64,000 nt of DNA from Lacrimispora sinapis (GCF_043633585.1 NZ_CP141832.1:3689648-3753647), one strand, 5' to 3'. Positions 17,273-26,645 are shown, numbered from the stretch's first letter. A program made the numbers and translations. The notes: generated from the letters alone by a model not told the origin.

Positions 17273-18265
17273 ATGAACGAAGAATTAAAATTAACGAAAC
17301 AACTTGAAAAAAAGAAACAATCCGAAAAGAAGAAACAAGTTAATAAAGTTATAACCGGTGTTCTGTTCTATGAACTGATTACGGTCGTATGTGTGATGCT
17401 GGACGCCCTCATACAAATGATCCGGGTGGCAGTTCTCTACAGGAACAGTCCTGATATGGAACAGCAGGTGGAGGCCGTTTTGGAAGATTGCATCAACAGC
17501 GGAAGGGGAATGATTCTTTCCATTGCCGCCGGCCTTTTCTTTCTATTTATTTATTTTCGGAAACAGGAATATTCAAAAAAGATATTTAATCAAAGCCGTT
17601 CCATGAAAAGAGCTGAATTCTTTCCCATCCTCACGGTATTTATGGCACTTCAGGTCTTTTTCCTGGTGGTGGGCAACGGAGCCGAATCCATTTTGAATAG
17701 GTTCGGATTCAGTCTGATGGAAGAAATCGAATCGGCAACCAGCGCAAGTACCGTGTTTTCCATGTTTTTGTACGTTTCATTTATTGCCCCCATCGCAGAA
17801 GAACTGGTGTTTCGTGGCTTTGTGATGAGGGGACTGGAACGGTTTGGAAAAATCACAGCCATATCTGGTTCTGCCCTCCTGTTCGGAGCCATACACGGAA
17901 ACCTGATTCAGGGTGTTTTTGCAGCCATGGCAGGGCTTGTCCTTGGTTATGTGGCCATGGAGTATTCGATTCTCTGGTCAATCGTCATTCATATCATCAA
18001 TAACTTTATTTTCGGTGATTTGTGGGCCTATGTGACAGGCGGCTTGAATGAAACCCTGCAGGACATTCTATTCTATGGCATTTATGGTTGTTTCTTTGTG
18101 GCTGCAGGGATCGAGCTATACTTAAAACGGAACGAAATCAAGGAGTACTGGAGAAAGAATAAAAACAAAAACGGCCATTGGAAGATTATCGTTACGTCCT
18201 TTTGGTTCATCCTTTTTATGATCCTCCAGCTGGCAGTAGGGATCAGCGGAATCCATAAAATTTAA
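17273..18265 (+). CDS. CPBP-family intramembrane metalloprotease
   Basis: A 330-aa polytopic membrane protein of the CAAX/Abi (CPBP) family. It shows the three hallmark motifs EELVFRGFVMRGL, FGAIHGN and HIINNF, whose Glu-Glu, His and His-Asn residues build the metal site. The highly basic N-terminal segment (KKKQSEKKKQ) precedes the first helix. I choose the ATG at 17273 after AGGGTGG; a longer in-frame ORF begins at 17210 without a binding site. Roles in this family range from prenyl-protein processing to bacteriocin immunity. The kinase pair lies just upstream. Confidence 0.85.
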   Translation: MNEELKLTKQLEKKKQSEKKKQVNKVITGVLFYELITVVCVMLDALIQMIRVAVLYRNSPDMEQQVEAVLEDCINSGRGMILSIAAGLFFLFIYFRKQEYSKKIFNQSRSMKRAEFFPILTVFMALQVFFLVVGNGAESILNRFGFSLMEEIESATSASTVFSMFLYVSFIAPIAEELVFRGFVMRGLERFGKITAISGSALLFGAIHGNLIQGVFAAMAGLVLGYVAMEYSILWSIVIHIINNFIFGDLWAYVTGGLNETLQDILFYGIYGCFFVAAGIELYLKRNEIKEYWRKNKNKNGHWKIIVTSFWFILFMILQLAVGISGIHKI

Positions 18266-18339
18266 GGGGATTGACAAACACTCCCCTAAATCATATACTT
18301 TCCTTAATTTCCAAAATGGAAATAATCCGGAGGTTACTA

Positions 18340-18993
18340 ATGAAAGCTGAATTTTCCTTGTTTTTCATCATTGAAGTCATCGGCACCATAGCCTTTGCTT
18401 CTTCCGGGGCAATGGTTGCCATAAAAAAACAGCTGGATCTGCTTGGAGTCGTTGTTCTGGGAGTCACTACAGCGGTAGGAGGCGGCCTGTTAAGGGATAT
18501 TATCATAGGCAATGTCCCTCCTGCCATGTTTCAGGACCCTTTGTATGTATTACTTGCCTTTTTCACGGTTATGATTCTATTTATTATCGTTCGGCATAAC
18601 CAGAGAATCCTGGCCGGCCGATCCATTGAAACCTATGAAAAGGTCATGAACATCTTTGATGCGGTGGGACTTGGTGCTTTTACCGTGGTGGGAATTGATA
18701 CGGCTATCCTTTCCGGCTATGGGGAATACCATTTTCTCATCATATTTTTAGGCGTCATCACAGGTGTGGGCGGGGGGATTTTACGGGATATCATGGCAGG
18801 TCAGACCCCTTATGTCCTCCGCAAACACATTTATGCCTGCGCTTCCATCGCCGGAGCCATTCTTTATGCCGGGCTTTTAGAACACATCAACGGAAATGCC
18901 GCCATGCTCATCGGTGCCTGTTCTGTAGTTTTGATCCGTGTGCTGGCAACCCGTTTCTGCTGGAACCTACCGACCGCAACCCAAAAAAATTAA
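18340..18993 (+). CDS. TRIC-type (UPF0126) membrane protein
   Basis: A 217-aa protein with about seven membrane helices built as two related halves. Each half carries a glycine-rich signature: GGGLLRDIIIGNVPP in the first and GGGILRDIMAGQTP in the second. This is the YicG/UPF0126 family, related to trimeric intracellular cation channels. The ATG at 18340 follows GGAGG; an in-frame ATG 23 codons upstream lacks a site. The next gene starts 16 bases after the stop. Confidence 0.88.
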   Translation: MKAEFSLFFIIEVIGTIAFASSGAMVAIKKQLDLLGVVVLGVTTAVGGGLLRDIIIGNVPPAMFQDPLYVLLAFFTVMILFIIVRHNQRILAGRSIETYEKVMNIFDAVGLGAFTVVGIDTAILSGYGEYHFLIIFLGVITGVGGGILRDIMAGQTPYVLRKHIYACASIAGAILYAGLLEHINGNAAMLIGACSVVLIRVLATRFCWNLPTATQKN

Positions 18994-19009
18994 GGAAAGG
19001 GAAAAATCC

Positions 19010-19705
19010 ATGAACCGTTTTTTGCAATACACCATTGGAATCATATTTTCCATCTGTTTCATGATCGTTCTTTTATTTACATCTGTGGAGGCCACAGTTT
19101 ACTGGATTCCAGGATATTTTGAAACAGAATACACCAAATATAACGTCACAGAGGCCGTTTCCATGACTATGGATGACTTATTGGAGGTTACGGACCAGAT
19201 GATGGCATATTTAAAAGGAAACAGAGCGGATCTGCACGTTCCCACCACCATGGGAGGTGTAAAACGGGAATTTTTCAATGCCAGAGAAATCGCTCATATG
19301 GAGGACGTCCGGGGGTTATTTTTAGGGGCAGTTTCCATTCGGAGAGGCTGCCTGGTGATCATGGCTCTCTGTGTGATTTTACTGTTTTTATTAAAGACCA
19401 GCTTTAAGAGAACGTTTCCCAGAGCAGTGTGCGTGGGGAGCGGACTCTTTTTTGCGTTGTCGGCTGTTACCGCCACAATCATCTCTACGGATTTTTATAA
19501 ATATTTTGTCCTGTTCCATCAAATGTTTTTTAAAAACGATTTATGGATGCTGGACCCTTCCACGGACATGCTCATTAACATCGTTCCAGAAGGTTTTTTC
19601 CGTGACACGGTCTTTTTGATCGGGCTTATCTTCTTCCTTTCTGTTCTGATTATCCTCTCTGTATGCCTGTTTTTGATACATAAAAACGGGAAAAATCCCA
19701 AATAA
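19010..19705 (+). CDS. DUF1461 (TIGR01906) integral membrane protein
   Basis: A 231-aa membrane protein with an N-terminal helix (residues 5-25), an extracytoplasmic segment of about 90 residues holding YNVTEAVSMTMDDLL and REIAHMEDVRGLF, and then three helices. The layout and the HMEDV motif fit TIGR01906/DUF1461, whose function is unknown. AAGGAAAGGG precedes the ATG. A longer frame reaching into the previous gene is rejected. It is probably co-transcribed with the TRIC-type gene. Confidence 0.75.
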   Translation: MNRFLQYTIGIIFSICFMIVLLFTSVEATVYWIPGYFETEYTKYNVTEAVSMTMDDLLEVTDQMMAYLKGNRADLHVPTTMGGVKREFFNAREIAHMEDVRGLFLGAVSIRRGCLVIMALCVILLFLLKTSFKRTFPRAVCVGSGLFFALSAVTATIISTDFYKYFVLFHQMFFKNDLWMLDPSTDMLINIVPEGFFRDTVFLIGLIFFLSVLIILSVCLFLIHKNGKNPK

Positions 19706-19791
19706 TCTTTACTTGTTACCTTAAATAACCTATACTGTAAAGTGGAGAATTGTTTGAAACCGATTTTGAATTTATGGAGAGATTATCCTAT

Positions 19792-21288
19792 ATGACTCAA
19801 TTTATAAAAAGGTCCACTGTATTTTTCCTTTGTCTGCTTCTTTTTGTCTCCTCCTCTGCAGGAAATGCCCGGGCGGCCGCTGAATGGCCGTCTGGTTTGT
19901 CCGTGAATGCACAGGGAGCAATCGTGATAGATGCGGACACCGGAACCGTTCTCTGGGGCCAGAACATACATAACCAATATTATCCGGCCAGTATTACCAA
20001 GATCATGACCGCCCTGCTGGTGATTGAAAACTGTGATCTGGAGGATACCGTCACGTTTTCCCACAACGCCGTGTTTAACGTGGAATCAGGGAGCAGCAAT
20101 GCGGGGATTAATGAAGGAGACAAGCTGTCCGTCAGGGACTGTCTCTATGCCCTGCTGTTAAAGTCTGCCAATGAATCTGCCAACGCCCTTGCAGAGCATG
20201 TGGCCGGAAGCAGGGAGGCATTTGCGGATATGATGAATGCCAAAGCAAAGGAACTGGGATGTACCAATACTCATTTTGCCAATCCAAGCGGCCTGAATGA
20301 CCCGGAGCATTATACCTCCCCCTATGACATGGCGCTGATCGCCAAAGCGGCCTTCAACAACCCGGTGTTTGAAGAAATAGACTCCACCACGTATTACAAG
20401 CTTCCGCCTAATTCCATCAACAAAGAGGGACTTTCCATCTCTCCCGGACATAAGATGATGAGAAAAAGCAGTCCGTATTATTATCCGGGCATAATCGGCG
20501 GGAAAACAGGCTATACCACTCTGGCTGGGAACACCTTAGTCACCTGTGCGGAAAAAAACGGAATGAAACTGATTGCCGTCATTTTAAAAGGCTCTACCCC
20601 GGTGTACTGGTCGGATACAAAGAACTTACTGGATTTTGGATTCGAGAATTTTGTCTCTTTAAAAGCAGCCGACTATGAAAAAACCTACAGCTCCATCACC
20701 AGCGATTTAAGCTTCAGCGGACTTTCCATTCAACATCCCGAAGCCCTGGTACTGGACCCGGACAGCCGCATCATACTTCCCAAAACAGCGGATTTTTCTG
20801 ATGCAAAAGCCGAATTAAGCTATGATGTCTCTGCAGATGACCCAAAAGGTGCCATCGCAAAAATTAATTACCGTTACAACGACCGGGTGGTGGGAAGCAC
20901 ATTCCTGGAAATCAACAAGGAGTTATTCCAGGCGGACGAACAAAAAGGACCAGTCTCCGAAACAGACGGAGAATCCCGTAAGACCTCTGCCGGGGTATCC
21001 GACGAATACCGGCAGAAAGCGCTTCGTCCGTTTAAGATTCCACTGGCCGCCTGGCTCATTCTGGGCGGAGTGGGTGTTCTTGCTCTGATCGGCTGTCTTG
21101 TGTCTTTCTTTCTGTATAAAAAGCGCAGGTATGAGGAAGATTTTCTCATTCGGAGGGAACAACGCATGAAACGGCTTAAGGATTCGGGTATTTCAGTCGA
21201 TGAATTCAACAGTATCTTAGAACAGAGACGCTGCTCGTTTCCGTCAAAAAGAAAAGGCCGGCGGGGCGGCCGGTTGAAATTCCGTTAA
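19792..21288 (+). CDS. D-alanyl-D-alanine carboxypeptidase (PBP5/DacA type)
   Basis: A 498-aa serine peptidase that trims the terminal D-Ala of peptidoglycan stem peptides. A signal peptide (about residues 1-28, ending NARA) is followed by the peptidase S11 domain with active-site SITK (Ser67-Lys70), SAN (125-127) and KTG in GGKTGYTTLAG. A single membrane helix near the C-terminus (WLILGGVGVLALIGCLVSFF) and a basic cytoplasmic tail replace the usual amphipathic anchor. I choose the ATG at 19792, ten bases after GGAGAG; in-frame alternatives upstream would spoil the signal peptide. The sensor kinase follows 20 bases later. Confidence 0.93.
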   Translation: MTQFIKRSTVFFLCLLLFVSSSAGNARAAAEWPSGLSVNAQGAIVIDADTGTVLWGQNIHNQYYPASITKIMTALLVIENCDLEDTVTFSHNAVFNVESGSSNAGINEGDKLSVRDCLYALLLKSANESANALAEHVAGSREAFADMMNAKAKELGCTNTHFANPSGLNDPEHYTSPYDMALIAKAAFNNPVFEEIDSTTYYKLPPNSINKEGLSISPGHKMMRKSSPYYYPGIIGGKTGYTTLAGNTLVTCAEKNGMKLIAVILKGSTPVYWSDTKNLLDFGFENFVSLKAADYEKTYSSITSDLSFSGLSIQHPEALVLDPDSRIILPKTADFSDAKAELSYDVSADDPKGAIAKINYRYNDRVVGSTFLEINKELFQADEQKGPVSETDGESRKTSAGVSDEYRQKALRPFKIPLAAWLILGGVGVLALIGCLVSFFLYKKRRYEEDFLIRREQRMKRLKDSGISVDEFNSILEQRRCSFPSKRKGRRGGRLKFR

Positions 21289-21308
21289 AGCGATCAAGGG
21301 GGAGGGAC

Positions 21309-22400
21309 ATGGTGAAATTTAGAAAACCGACGAAAAAAGAACTGGTGCATAACGTTCTGACAACCGTATTGTTTCTATTGTCAGCCACGATTATCTCCTA
21401 CCTGATCATGTTTTTCGGCGGCCTTACTAATAACGTGGGTATGGTTTATATTATGGCAGTTGTACTGATCTCCCGGTTTTCCAATGGTTACATACCGGGG
21501 GTGGTGGCATCCTTTATCAGCATCCTCTGCGTCAACTACATATTTACCTACCCTTATATGGAATTTAAAGTTTCTGGGATTGGATACTCCATTACGTTTA
21601 TTACCCTGCTTGTGATTTCCACCATAACAAGCGCTACCACCACACACCTAAAACAGCAGAACCGGATTCTCAGTGAACGGGAAAAGCTTCTTATGGAGGC
21701 CGAAAAGGAGACCATGCGGGCCAATCTGTTAAGGGCCATCTCCCATGACTTGAGAACTCCGCTTACAGGCATCATCGGTGCCAGCAGCGCATATCTGGAT
21801 AATGAAAGCAGCATGTCAAAGGAAGAAAAGAACAATTTGATTTCCAATATTAAGGAAGATGCCAACTGGCTTTTGAACATGGTGGAGAATTTACTCAGTG
21901 TCACAAGAATCCGGGATACCGGTGCTCATGTGACAAAGCAGCTGGAGCCTTTGGAAGAAGTGGTATCCGAAGCACTGCAGCGTTTCCGGAAAAGACTGCC
22001 AGCCGCCACCGTACATGTAACCATTCCCGACGAACTGGTCATGGTTCCCATGGATGCCACCCTCATCGAGCAGGTGATCATCAACCTTCTGGAGAATGCG
22101 GTCTACCACTCCAATTCCACGGAACCCATAAGCCTTGCAGTCTCCATTCATGACGGGTATGCATGGTTTGAGGTCAGCGATCAGGGGATCGGACTTTCTT
22201 CGGAAAGGCTTTCCACTTTATTCGACGGCTATACTTCTTTGCCCAACAGCAGCTATGATTCCCACAAGGGGATGGGAATCGGTTTATCTATCTGTAAAAC
22301 CATAGTGACTGCCCATAACGGAAAGATCATGGCAGCAAATAAAGAGCACGGGGCTGTTTTTACGTTTACATTACCATTAGGGGAGGATATTTATGAGTAA
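21309..22400 (+). CDS. KdpD-like sensor histidine kinase (short form)
   Basis: A 363-aa kinase with the DUF4118 four-helix membrane domain of KdpD (residues 15-110), then HisKA with His146 in LLRAISHDLRTPLTG, and a HATPase domain (NLLENAVYHS, GMGIGLSICKTIV). It entirely lacks the ~380-residue N-terminal KdpD and Usp cytoplasmic domains of the E. coli protein. GGGGGAGGG precedes the ATG. The 3' end overlaps the response regulator by eight bases. No kdpFABC genes are in the window. Confidence 0.9.
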   Translation: MVKFRKPTKKELVHNVLTTVLFLLSATIISYLIMFFGGLTNNVGMVYIMAVVLISRFSNGYIPGVVASFISILCVNYIFTYPYMEFKVSGIGYSITFITLLVISTITSATTTHLKQQNRILSEREKLLMEAEKETMRANLLRAISHDLRTPLTGIIGASSAYLDNESSMSKEEKNNLISNIKEDANWLLNMVENLLSVTRIRDTGAHVTKQLEPLEEVVSEALQRFRKRLPAATVHVTIPDELVMVPMDATLIEQVIINLLENAVYHSNSTEPISLAVSIHDGYAWFEVSDQGIGLSSERLSTLFDGYTSLPNSSYDSHKGMGIGLSICKTIVTAHNGKIMAANKEHGAVFTFTLPLGEDIYE

Positions 22401-23103
22401 ATTTACAATCGTCATGATCGAGGATGAAAAGAATATATGCAACTTTATAGAAAGTGCATTAGAAAGGCAGGATTATAAAGTGAATACCGCCTTTAATGGA
22501 AGAGATGGACTTGCTTTGATCAATTCCCTTTGCCCGGATGTGATTCTTCTGGACCTGGGACTCCCGGATCTGGATGGAATTGACATTATAAAAAGTGTCC
22601 GCAGCTGGACGACTATTCCTATCATCGTCATCTCAGCCAGAACTCAGGAGCAGGAAAAAGTAGCAGCACTGGATTTCGGCGCTGACGATTATATTACAAA
22701 GCCTTTTGGCACCAGCGAGCTTTTAGCCCGAATCCGCACCGCGCTGCGCCATGGAAAACCGACCGTCAAAGCCATTGACGGAAGTGTGGTTCAGACTCCG
22801 TACCGGAGCGAAGGACTGCTGATCGACTTTGCAAAACGGCTCGTTACCCTCAATGATCACAAGATCCATCTGACCCAGATCGAGTACAAGCTGGTATCTT
22901 TGCTGGCAGAAAACTCAGGAAAGGTTTTGACCTATGACTATATCATAAGCCACATCTGGGGACCTTATGCAGATAACAACAACCAGATCCTGCGGGTCAA
23001 CATGGCTCATATCCGCCGAAAAATCGAAGCAAACCCGGCGGAGCCAAAATATATTTTTACGGAAATCGGCGTAGGCTACCGTATGAAGGAAAGCGAAATT
23101 TAA
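22393..23103 (+). CDS. KdpE-like OmpR-family response regulator
   Basis: A 236-aa regulator with a receiver domain (acidic pair in IEDEKN, phospho-acceptor Asp54 in ILLDLGLPDLDG, Lys in YITKPFG) and a C-terminal winged helix (LTQIEYKLVSLLAENSGKVL). It is translationally coupled to the KdpD-like kinase by the eight-base overlap. The closest match by feel is KdpE. Its last four bases overlap the end of the convergent exonuclease gene, with no terminator between. Confidence 0.9.
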   Translation: MSKFTIVMIEDEKNICNFIESALERQDYKVNTAFNGRDGLALINSLCPDVILLDLGLPDLDGIDIIKSVRSWTTIPIIVISARTQEQEKVAALDFGADDYITKPFGTSELLARIRTALRHGKPTVKAIDGSVVQTPYRSEGLLIDFAKRLVTLNDHKIHLTQIEYKLVSLLAENSGKVLTYDYIISHIWGPYADNNNQILRVNMAHIRRKIEANPAEPKYIFTEIGVGYRMKESEI

Positions 23104-24092
23104 GAAAGGGGCTGTGCCCCCTTCTTCTTATTCTGTTTTCGGACTTTTGTTTTCTCTACCCGCTTTTTCTTAGCTTCTTCCTTTTTCTTAAATATCTCAC
23201 CGATCTCTTCTTCGCCCACCAGTTTCATGGTTTTGACCACATACACCTGTCCTTCATCACTTCTTCTAAGCCGGATCTTTCCCTTAACATTACCATGGAC
23301 CGGACAGCATCCCAGGGCCGTATAAAACTTCTGATTGACAGAAAACCACCGGATCTTCTTTCTGAGCATCCGGTTGCACTTACAGCAGATCAAATCCGTT
23401 ACGGTCTTATCCCCGATGGCGTCCTGTTTGGTGGCAAAGGGTCTGGATATATATTTGGAATACTCCGGAAATACCAGATATACCTCTTCCTCCCGGTTTT
23501 CCGGGAGACGGTAATAGTCTGTAGACCAGTATTCCTTCACCTTTTCAAAATCCATCTTGTGCATGATCCGCCCGGTGTAATGGGCATCATCCAAGGCCCG
23601 GTGAAAAGGCCTTTCCTCCATGATCCCCATCTCAAACACCGCAAGATCCAGTGACAGACGGTCCTTGCCGTCTCCATAGAGCAGACTGTAGAGTTTTTGC
23701 AGGTCATAGTAAAGGAGGGGCTTTGGAAATGGATTCGGTATTCCATAATAGGAACAGTTTCTCTGCAGCTCCGTAAGATCCATGGACCCCCAGGTGCAGT
23801 AGACGGCGTCCTTCCCGCACCATTGCAGAAACTCCTGAAACGCTACTTTAAAGTCTGTTCCTTCCTTTAACAGAAGCACTTCATCCATATGGGTCACTTC
23901 CAGAATCTTTTCATGAAGCTCTGTATAAACTTTGGGCTTTATCAGCCTTCGGAATTCCCCCACTTCCTGGAGGGATTCATCAAGCTTTACGGCTCCAATC
24001 TCGATGATCTCAAAGGGAAAATGCTCAACCGTATCTTCCTTTCCCCCCGCACTCTGGTTCCATTCCAGATCCAGTACAATATAATTATTCAT
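23100..24092 (-). CDS. DEDDh 3'-5' exonuclease-family protein with zinc-ribbon tail
   Basis: A 330-aa protein with an RNase_T/DnaQ-like exonuclease domain in residues 1-185. The first acidic motif is VLDLEWNQ, the second lies in VYCTWGSMDLTEL, and the third is RALDDAHYTG with the DEDDh histidine. The layout resembles ERI-1-type exonucleases. The C-terminal part has a Cys-rich segment (CCKCNRML and GCCPVHGNVKG) that looks like a zinc ribbon, then a lysine-rich tail. It probably degrades RNA or single-stranded DNA; the substrate is not determinable. Confidence 0.8.
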   Translation of the reverse strand: MNNYIVLDLEWNQSAGGKEDTVEHFPFEIIEIGAVKLDESLQEVGEFRRLIKPKVYTELHEKILEVTHMDEVLLLKEGTDFKVAFQEFLQWCGKDAVYCTWGSMDLTELQRNCSYYGIPNPFPKPLLYYDLQKLYSLLYGDGKDRLSLDLAVFEMGIMEERPFHRALDDAHYTGRIMHKMDFEKVKEYWSTDYYRLPENREEEVYLVFPEYSKYISRPFATKQDAIGDKTVTDLICCKCNRMLRKKIRWFSVNQKFYTALGCCPVHGNVKGKIRLRRSDEGQVYVVKTMKLVGEEEIGEIFKKKEEAKKKRVEKTKVRKQNKKKGAQPLS

Positions 24093-24104
24093 AGTTTAAA
24101 TCCT

Positions 24105-24317
24105 TTATTCTAACAGTCTGTTCAGCTTATCCGCCATGACCCGTCTGCGCTCTCTGCTCCCTTTTTCATCTATGCACCATACGCCGCTGTCCTTAAAAAT
24201 GAGGTCACCTTCTTTCGCCCCTTGGGGAAGTTCCGACGCTTTCAGCTTTACGCTGTCCCCGTTTTCGTCCTCACAAACAGCAATTTCCCCGCTGATGCGG
24301 TCTATAATATATCTCAT
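24105..24317 (-). CDS. DUF3006 small protein
   Basis: A 70-aa protein whose N-terminus MRYIIDRISGEIAVCEDENG matches DUF3006, a small beta-rich family typically encoded beside a secreted ComEC-like metallo-beta-lactamase protein, as here. AAAGGAGA precedes the ATG. The gene follows the MBL lipoprotein by 25 bases and is probably co-transcribed with it. Confidence 0.85.
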   Translation of the reverse strand: MRYIIDRISGEIAVCEDENGDSVKLKASELPQGAKEGDLIFKDSGVWCIDEKGSRERRRVMADKLNRLLE

Positions 24318-24342
24318 GGCTTTCTCCTTTCATTTGCAGGTC

Positions 24343-25476
24343 CTACGGCTTGCAGATTTTGCAAGGCTCATATCCCATCCCGATCAGTTCCTCTCTGGTC
24401 CCAATTATGGAGCTGCGGTTCATTTCTTTTATGGAATCTGCAGAACTGCAATCCGGCAGGTGGAACTTCTTTGTTTTGGTATTCACCACGTATTCCCGGC
24501 GGGTGGACTGGCTGTCCGGAGCTTCGGTTGAAACGCCGGACGCTTCTGAACCTTCTGCTGCCTTTGGTTCCATCCTATCACCGACACCCGGAAAGGTGAC
24601 CTTCGTTCCATCGCTTACCGCCACGATGGTCCCCAGTTGATCGGTACGCAAAACTTTGATATGCTTTTTCTGAAACAGTTCCAGGGTCTCCTTATGAGGA
24701 TGCCCGTAATCGTTATTTTTCCCGCAGGATATCACTGCGTATTCCGGGTCTGCCCGGTCAATAAAAGCCTGGGAGGAAGAAGTGGAACTGCCGTGGTGGG
24801 AAACTTTTAAAACATCGGCTTTTAAGGATAGTCCGTTTGCAACCATATCCTCTTCCGCTTCTTTTTCTGCATCTCCGCATAAAAGAAAGCTGTTGTTTCC
24901 GTAATCGACCCGGATTCCTACGGACCAGTTATTCAGTTCATCTCCGTAATCCCGGTTGGGCGCAAGGATCTGAAACGATGCGGACCCAAGATCATAAGTC
25001 GTCCCCGGTTTGGGAAGGGTGATTTTTAAATTCTTTTCTTCGATGGTATCGAGAAGACGTTCATAAAGTTTTGTGGTGTGAGCCTTCTCTGGCATAATGA
25101 TTGTACCAACATCAAACGCCCGTATGACCGCTTCAAGCCCCCCAATATGATCCGAATGGGGATGGGTCCCAATCACATAGTCAAGCGTCTTCACGCCCTG
25201 TTCCTTTAAGTAGGAGACCACCACCGGACCCTGATCCCGTTCTCCGGCATCAATCAGCATGTAACGTCCGTCCTTTTCGATCAGCGTACTGTCTCCCTGG
25301 CCCACATCAATAAAATGTACGTTTAAATCCGTCCCTGACTCCGTTTTCGCCGCTGCGTCCTCAGCCCTGCCGCTTGATGGGGCAATTCCTGAACAGCCTG
25401 TTAAAAACAGTGCCAGAATAAGGATTCCAGCTAAAAATATCCGTTTATAAAATTTTCCTGTCACTTTTTCTGTCAT
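24343..25476 (-). CDS. ComEC/Rec2-type MBL-fold lipoprotein
   Basis: A 377-aa surface hydrolase. An N-terminal signal with lipobox LTGC anchors it to the membrane. The metallo-beta-lactamase domain (about 50-290) has HFIDVGQGDSTLI and the metal motif GTHPHSDHIGG, as in the C-terminal domain of the DNA-uptake protein ComEC. The C-terminal ~50 residues (YVVNTKTKKFHLPDCSSA ... CKICKP) form a small cysteine-containing module seen on secreted nucleases. Extracellular phosphodiester or nucleotide hydrolysis is plausible. I choose the ATG at 25476, nine bases after AAGGAG, over a TTG two codons upstream. Confidence 0.87.
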   Translation of the reverse strand: MTEKVTGKFYKRIFLAGILILALFLTGCSGIAPSSGRAEDAAAKTESGTDLNVHFIDVGQGDSTLIEKDGRYMLIDAGERDQGPVVVSYLKEQGVKTLDYVIGTHPHSDHIGGLEAVIRAFDVGTIIMPEKAHTTKLYERLLDTIEEKNLKITLPKPGTTYDLGSASFQILAPNRDYGDELNNWSVGIRVDYGNNSFLLCGDAEKEAEEDMVANGLSLKADVLKVSHHGSSTSSSQAFIDRADPEYAVISCGKNNDYGHPHKETLELFQKKHIKVLRTDQLGTIVAVSDGTKVTFPGVGDRMEPKAAEGSEASGVSTEAPDSQSTRREYVVNTKTKKFHLPDCSSADSIKEMNRSSIIGTREELIGMGYEPCKICKP

Positions 25477-25497
25477 TTCCAAGTGCTCCTTCGTGCT

Positions 25498-25526
25498 ATT
25501 ATATGATAGAATGTTTCATCCTACAA
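25498..25526 (-). promoter_or_regulatory. Promoter of the MBL lipoprotein / DUF3006 pair
   Basis: Minus strand: TTGTAG (25521-25526), a 17-base spacer and TATAAT (25498-25503), about 15 bases before the ribosome binding site. Confidence 0.55.
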
Positions 25527-25561
25527 GTATTTTTCAGAGGAACACCAGTTCACTCTTGCCC

Positions 25562-25592
25562 AAAAAGACGGACTGCAAGCTCAGGCAGTCCG
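25562..25592 (-). terminator. Terminator downstream of the frameshifted exported-protein gene
   Basis: CGGACTGC pairs with GCAGTCCG (25569-25576 and 25585-25592), followed on the minus strand by TCTTTTT. It sits 20 bases past the stop at 25612 but 120 bases past the in-frame stop at 25712, which supports the longer original gene. Confidence 0.8.
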
Positions 25593-25611
25593 CAGATTTT
25601 CCTGTATAATT

Positions 25612-26173
25612 TTAAGAAATTTGATTTGCTTCCCGGTTTTTTTCCGCCGCATCCCCATCCATGTATTTGGCCGAGGATTCTACCCAGTCGACCTTTACCG
25701 CCTCATTGCGTTCATTGACCAGCTGCCAGATTTCCATCTCCCCAGCCCGCCTGCTGAACGGACTGGGTATATTCACCTACCTTAGGCAAATCCACCGTTA
25801 CGGTAAGCGTCCGGCTTAAATCCGCCCGTTTCTGCTTGATATATGTTCCGCCGCTGACTAAAATGCCCTTCTCATCCGTGGCAAAATAATATCCATCTTC
25901 CGCATATAGCTTTATTTCCATTCTCGGAACATCGCCTTCAAACCACTGAAAACCGTCATTAATAAACTCACAGTCCCCCACGTAAACCCTGCTGTTCTCT
26001 GCCGTAACCTCCACCTGCTGCTCAGAAATGGAATCTCCCGGCATGATCTGTGCCGAGACCGTCATCTTTACTTCCGTGATTTTTTTTCTGGAAGCCGCCA
26101 TGGCCGGCATAGAGAAAAGCCCTGCTGCGAGAGCCGCCGCTAGAACCGTTAAAATCATTTTTTTACCCGTCAT
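25612..26173 (-). pseudogene. Exported hypothetical protein with a probable 3' frameshift
   Basis: The ATG at 26173 follows GAGGAGG and opens a signal peptide (MILTVLAAALAAGLF ... AMA), then a beta-rich domain of unknown function (KITEVKMTVSAQIMPGDS, ENSRVYVGDCEF). This frame stops at 25712 after GDGNLAAGQ (153 aa). A neighbouring frame continues from about 25735 as EIWQLVNERNEAVKVDWVES to a stop at 25612, just before a terminator. The protein therefore probably once had about 185 residues and a one-base shift near 25730-25745 broke it, unless this is a sequencing error. I do not recognise the family. Confidence 0.6.
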
Positions 26174-26245
26174 ATGGAATCCTCCTCTTTCTATTTCCTT
26201 TAAGCGTTGTAAATAATGGTAGGTCATTGGTTTATTATAACCCAT

Positions 26246-26645
26246 TTCCTGTCATTTGTGAACTGCCGGCATAATTTAGGTCAATAAACACCTTCCGTAG
26301 CAGCAAGTCCTATTGTTTCATTCAACGAAAAAAGGGTAATAAATCTCATTTCTTTGTCTTTTATAAACGAAATTTGTCACATTTGTTTATATTTACAACT
26401 AGGAATCCCTTCTTTGATATGCTATCATAATTTTATTGAATGGTAATTAATAAGACTATTGATAGAATTCAGGTTCAAAAGAACGTGGATCTTTTCCGTT
26501 TTCGATACATATTTTTACACTTTTACCGTAAGACAAGGAGTTTTTAAAGTTATGCACTGTTATCCACAAAATAGAAATATGAGTACCACAAATTGTTCCT
26601 TTTTATTTCCTGCTGGATTTAAACGGCAAGGAGGCCACGAGACTG
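26246..26645. other. Intergenic stretch before the 457-aa gene
   Basis: Four hundred AT-rich bases with no supported gene. One isolated perfect TTATCCACA (26560-26568) is present, probably by chance. An AAGGAGG binding site precedes the next gene. Confidence 0.4.

Noticed and set aside
26560..26568. Perfect DnaA box TTATCCACA
   Set aside because: Isolated. A given 9-mer is expected about once per two such windows on both strands, so chance suffices.
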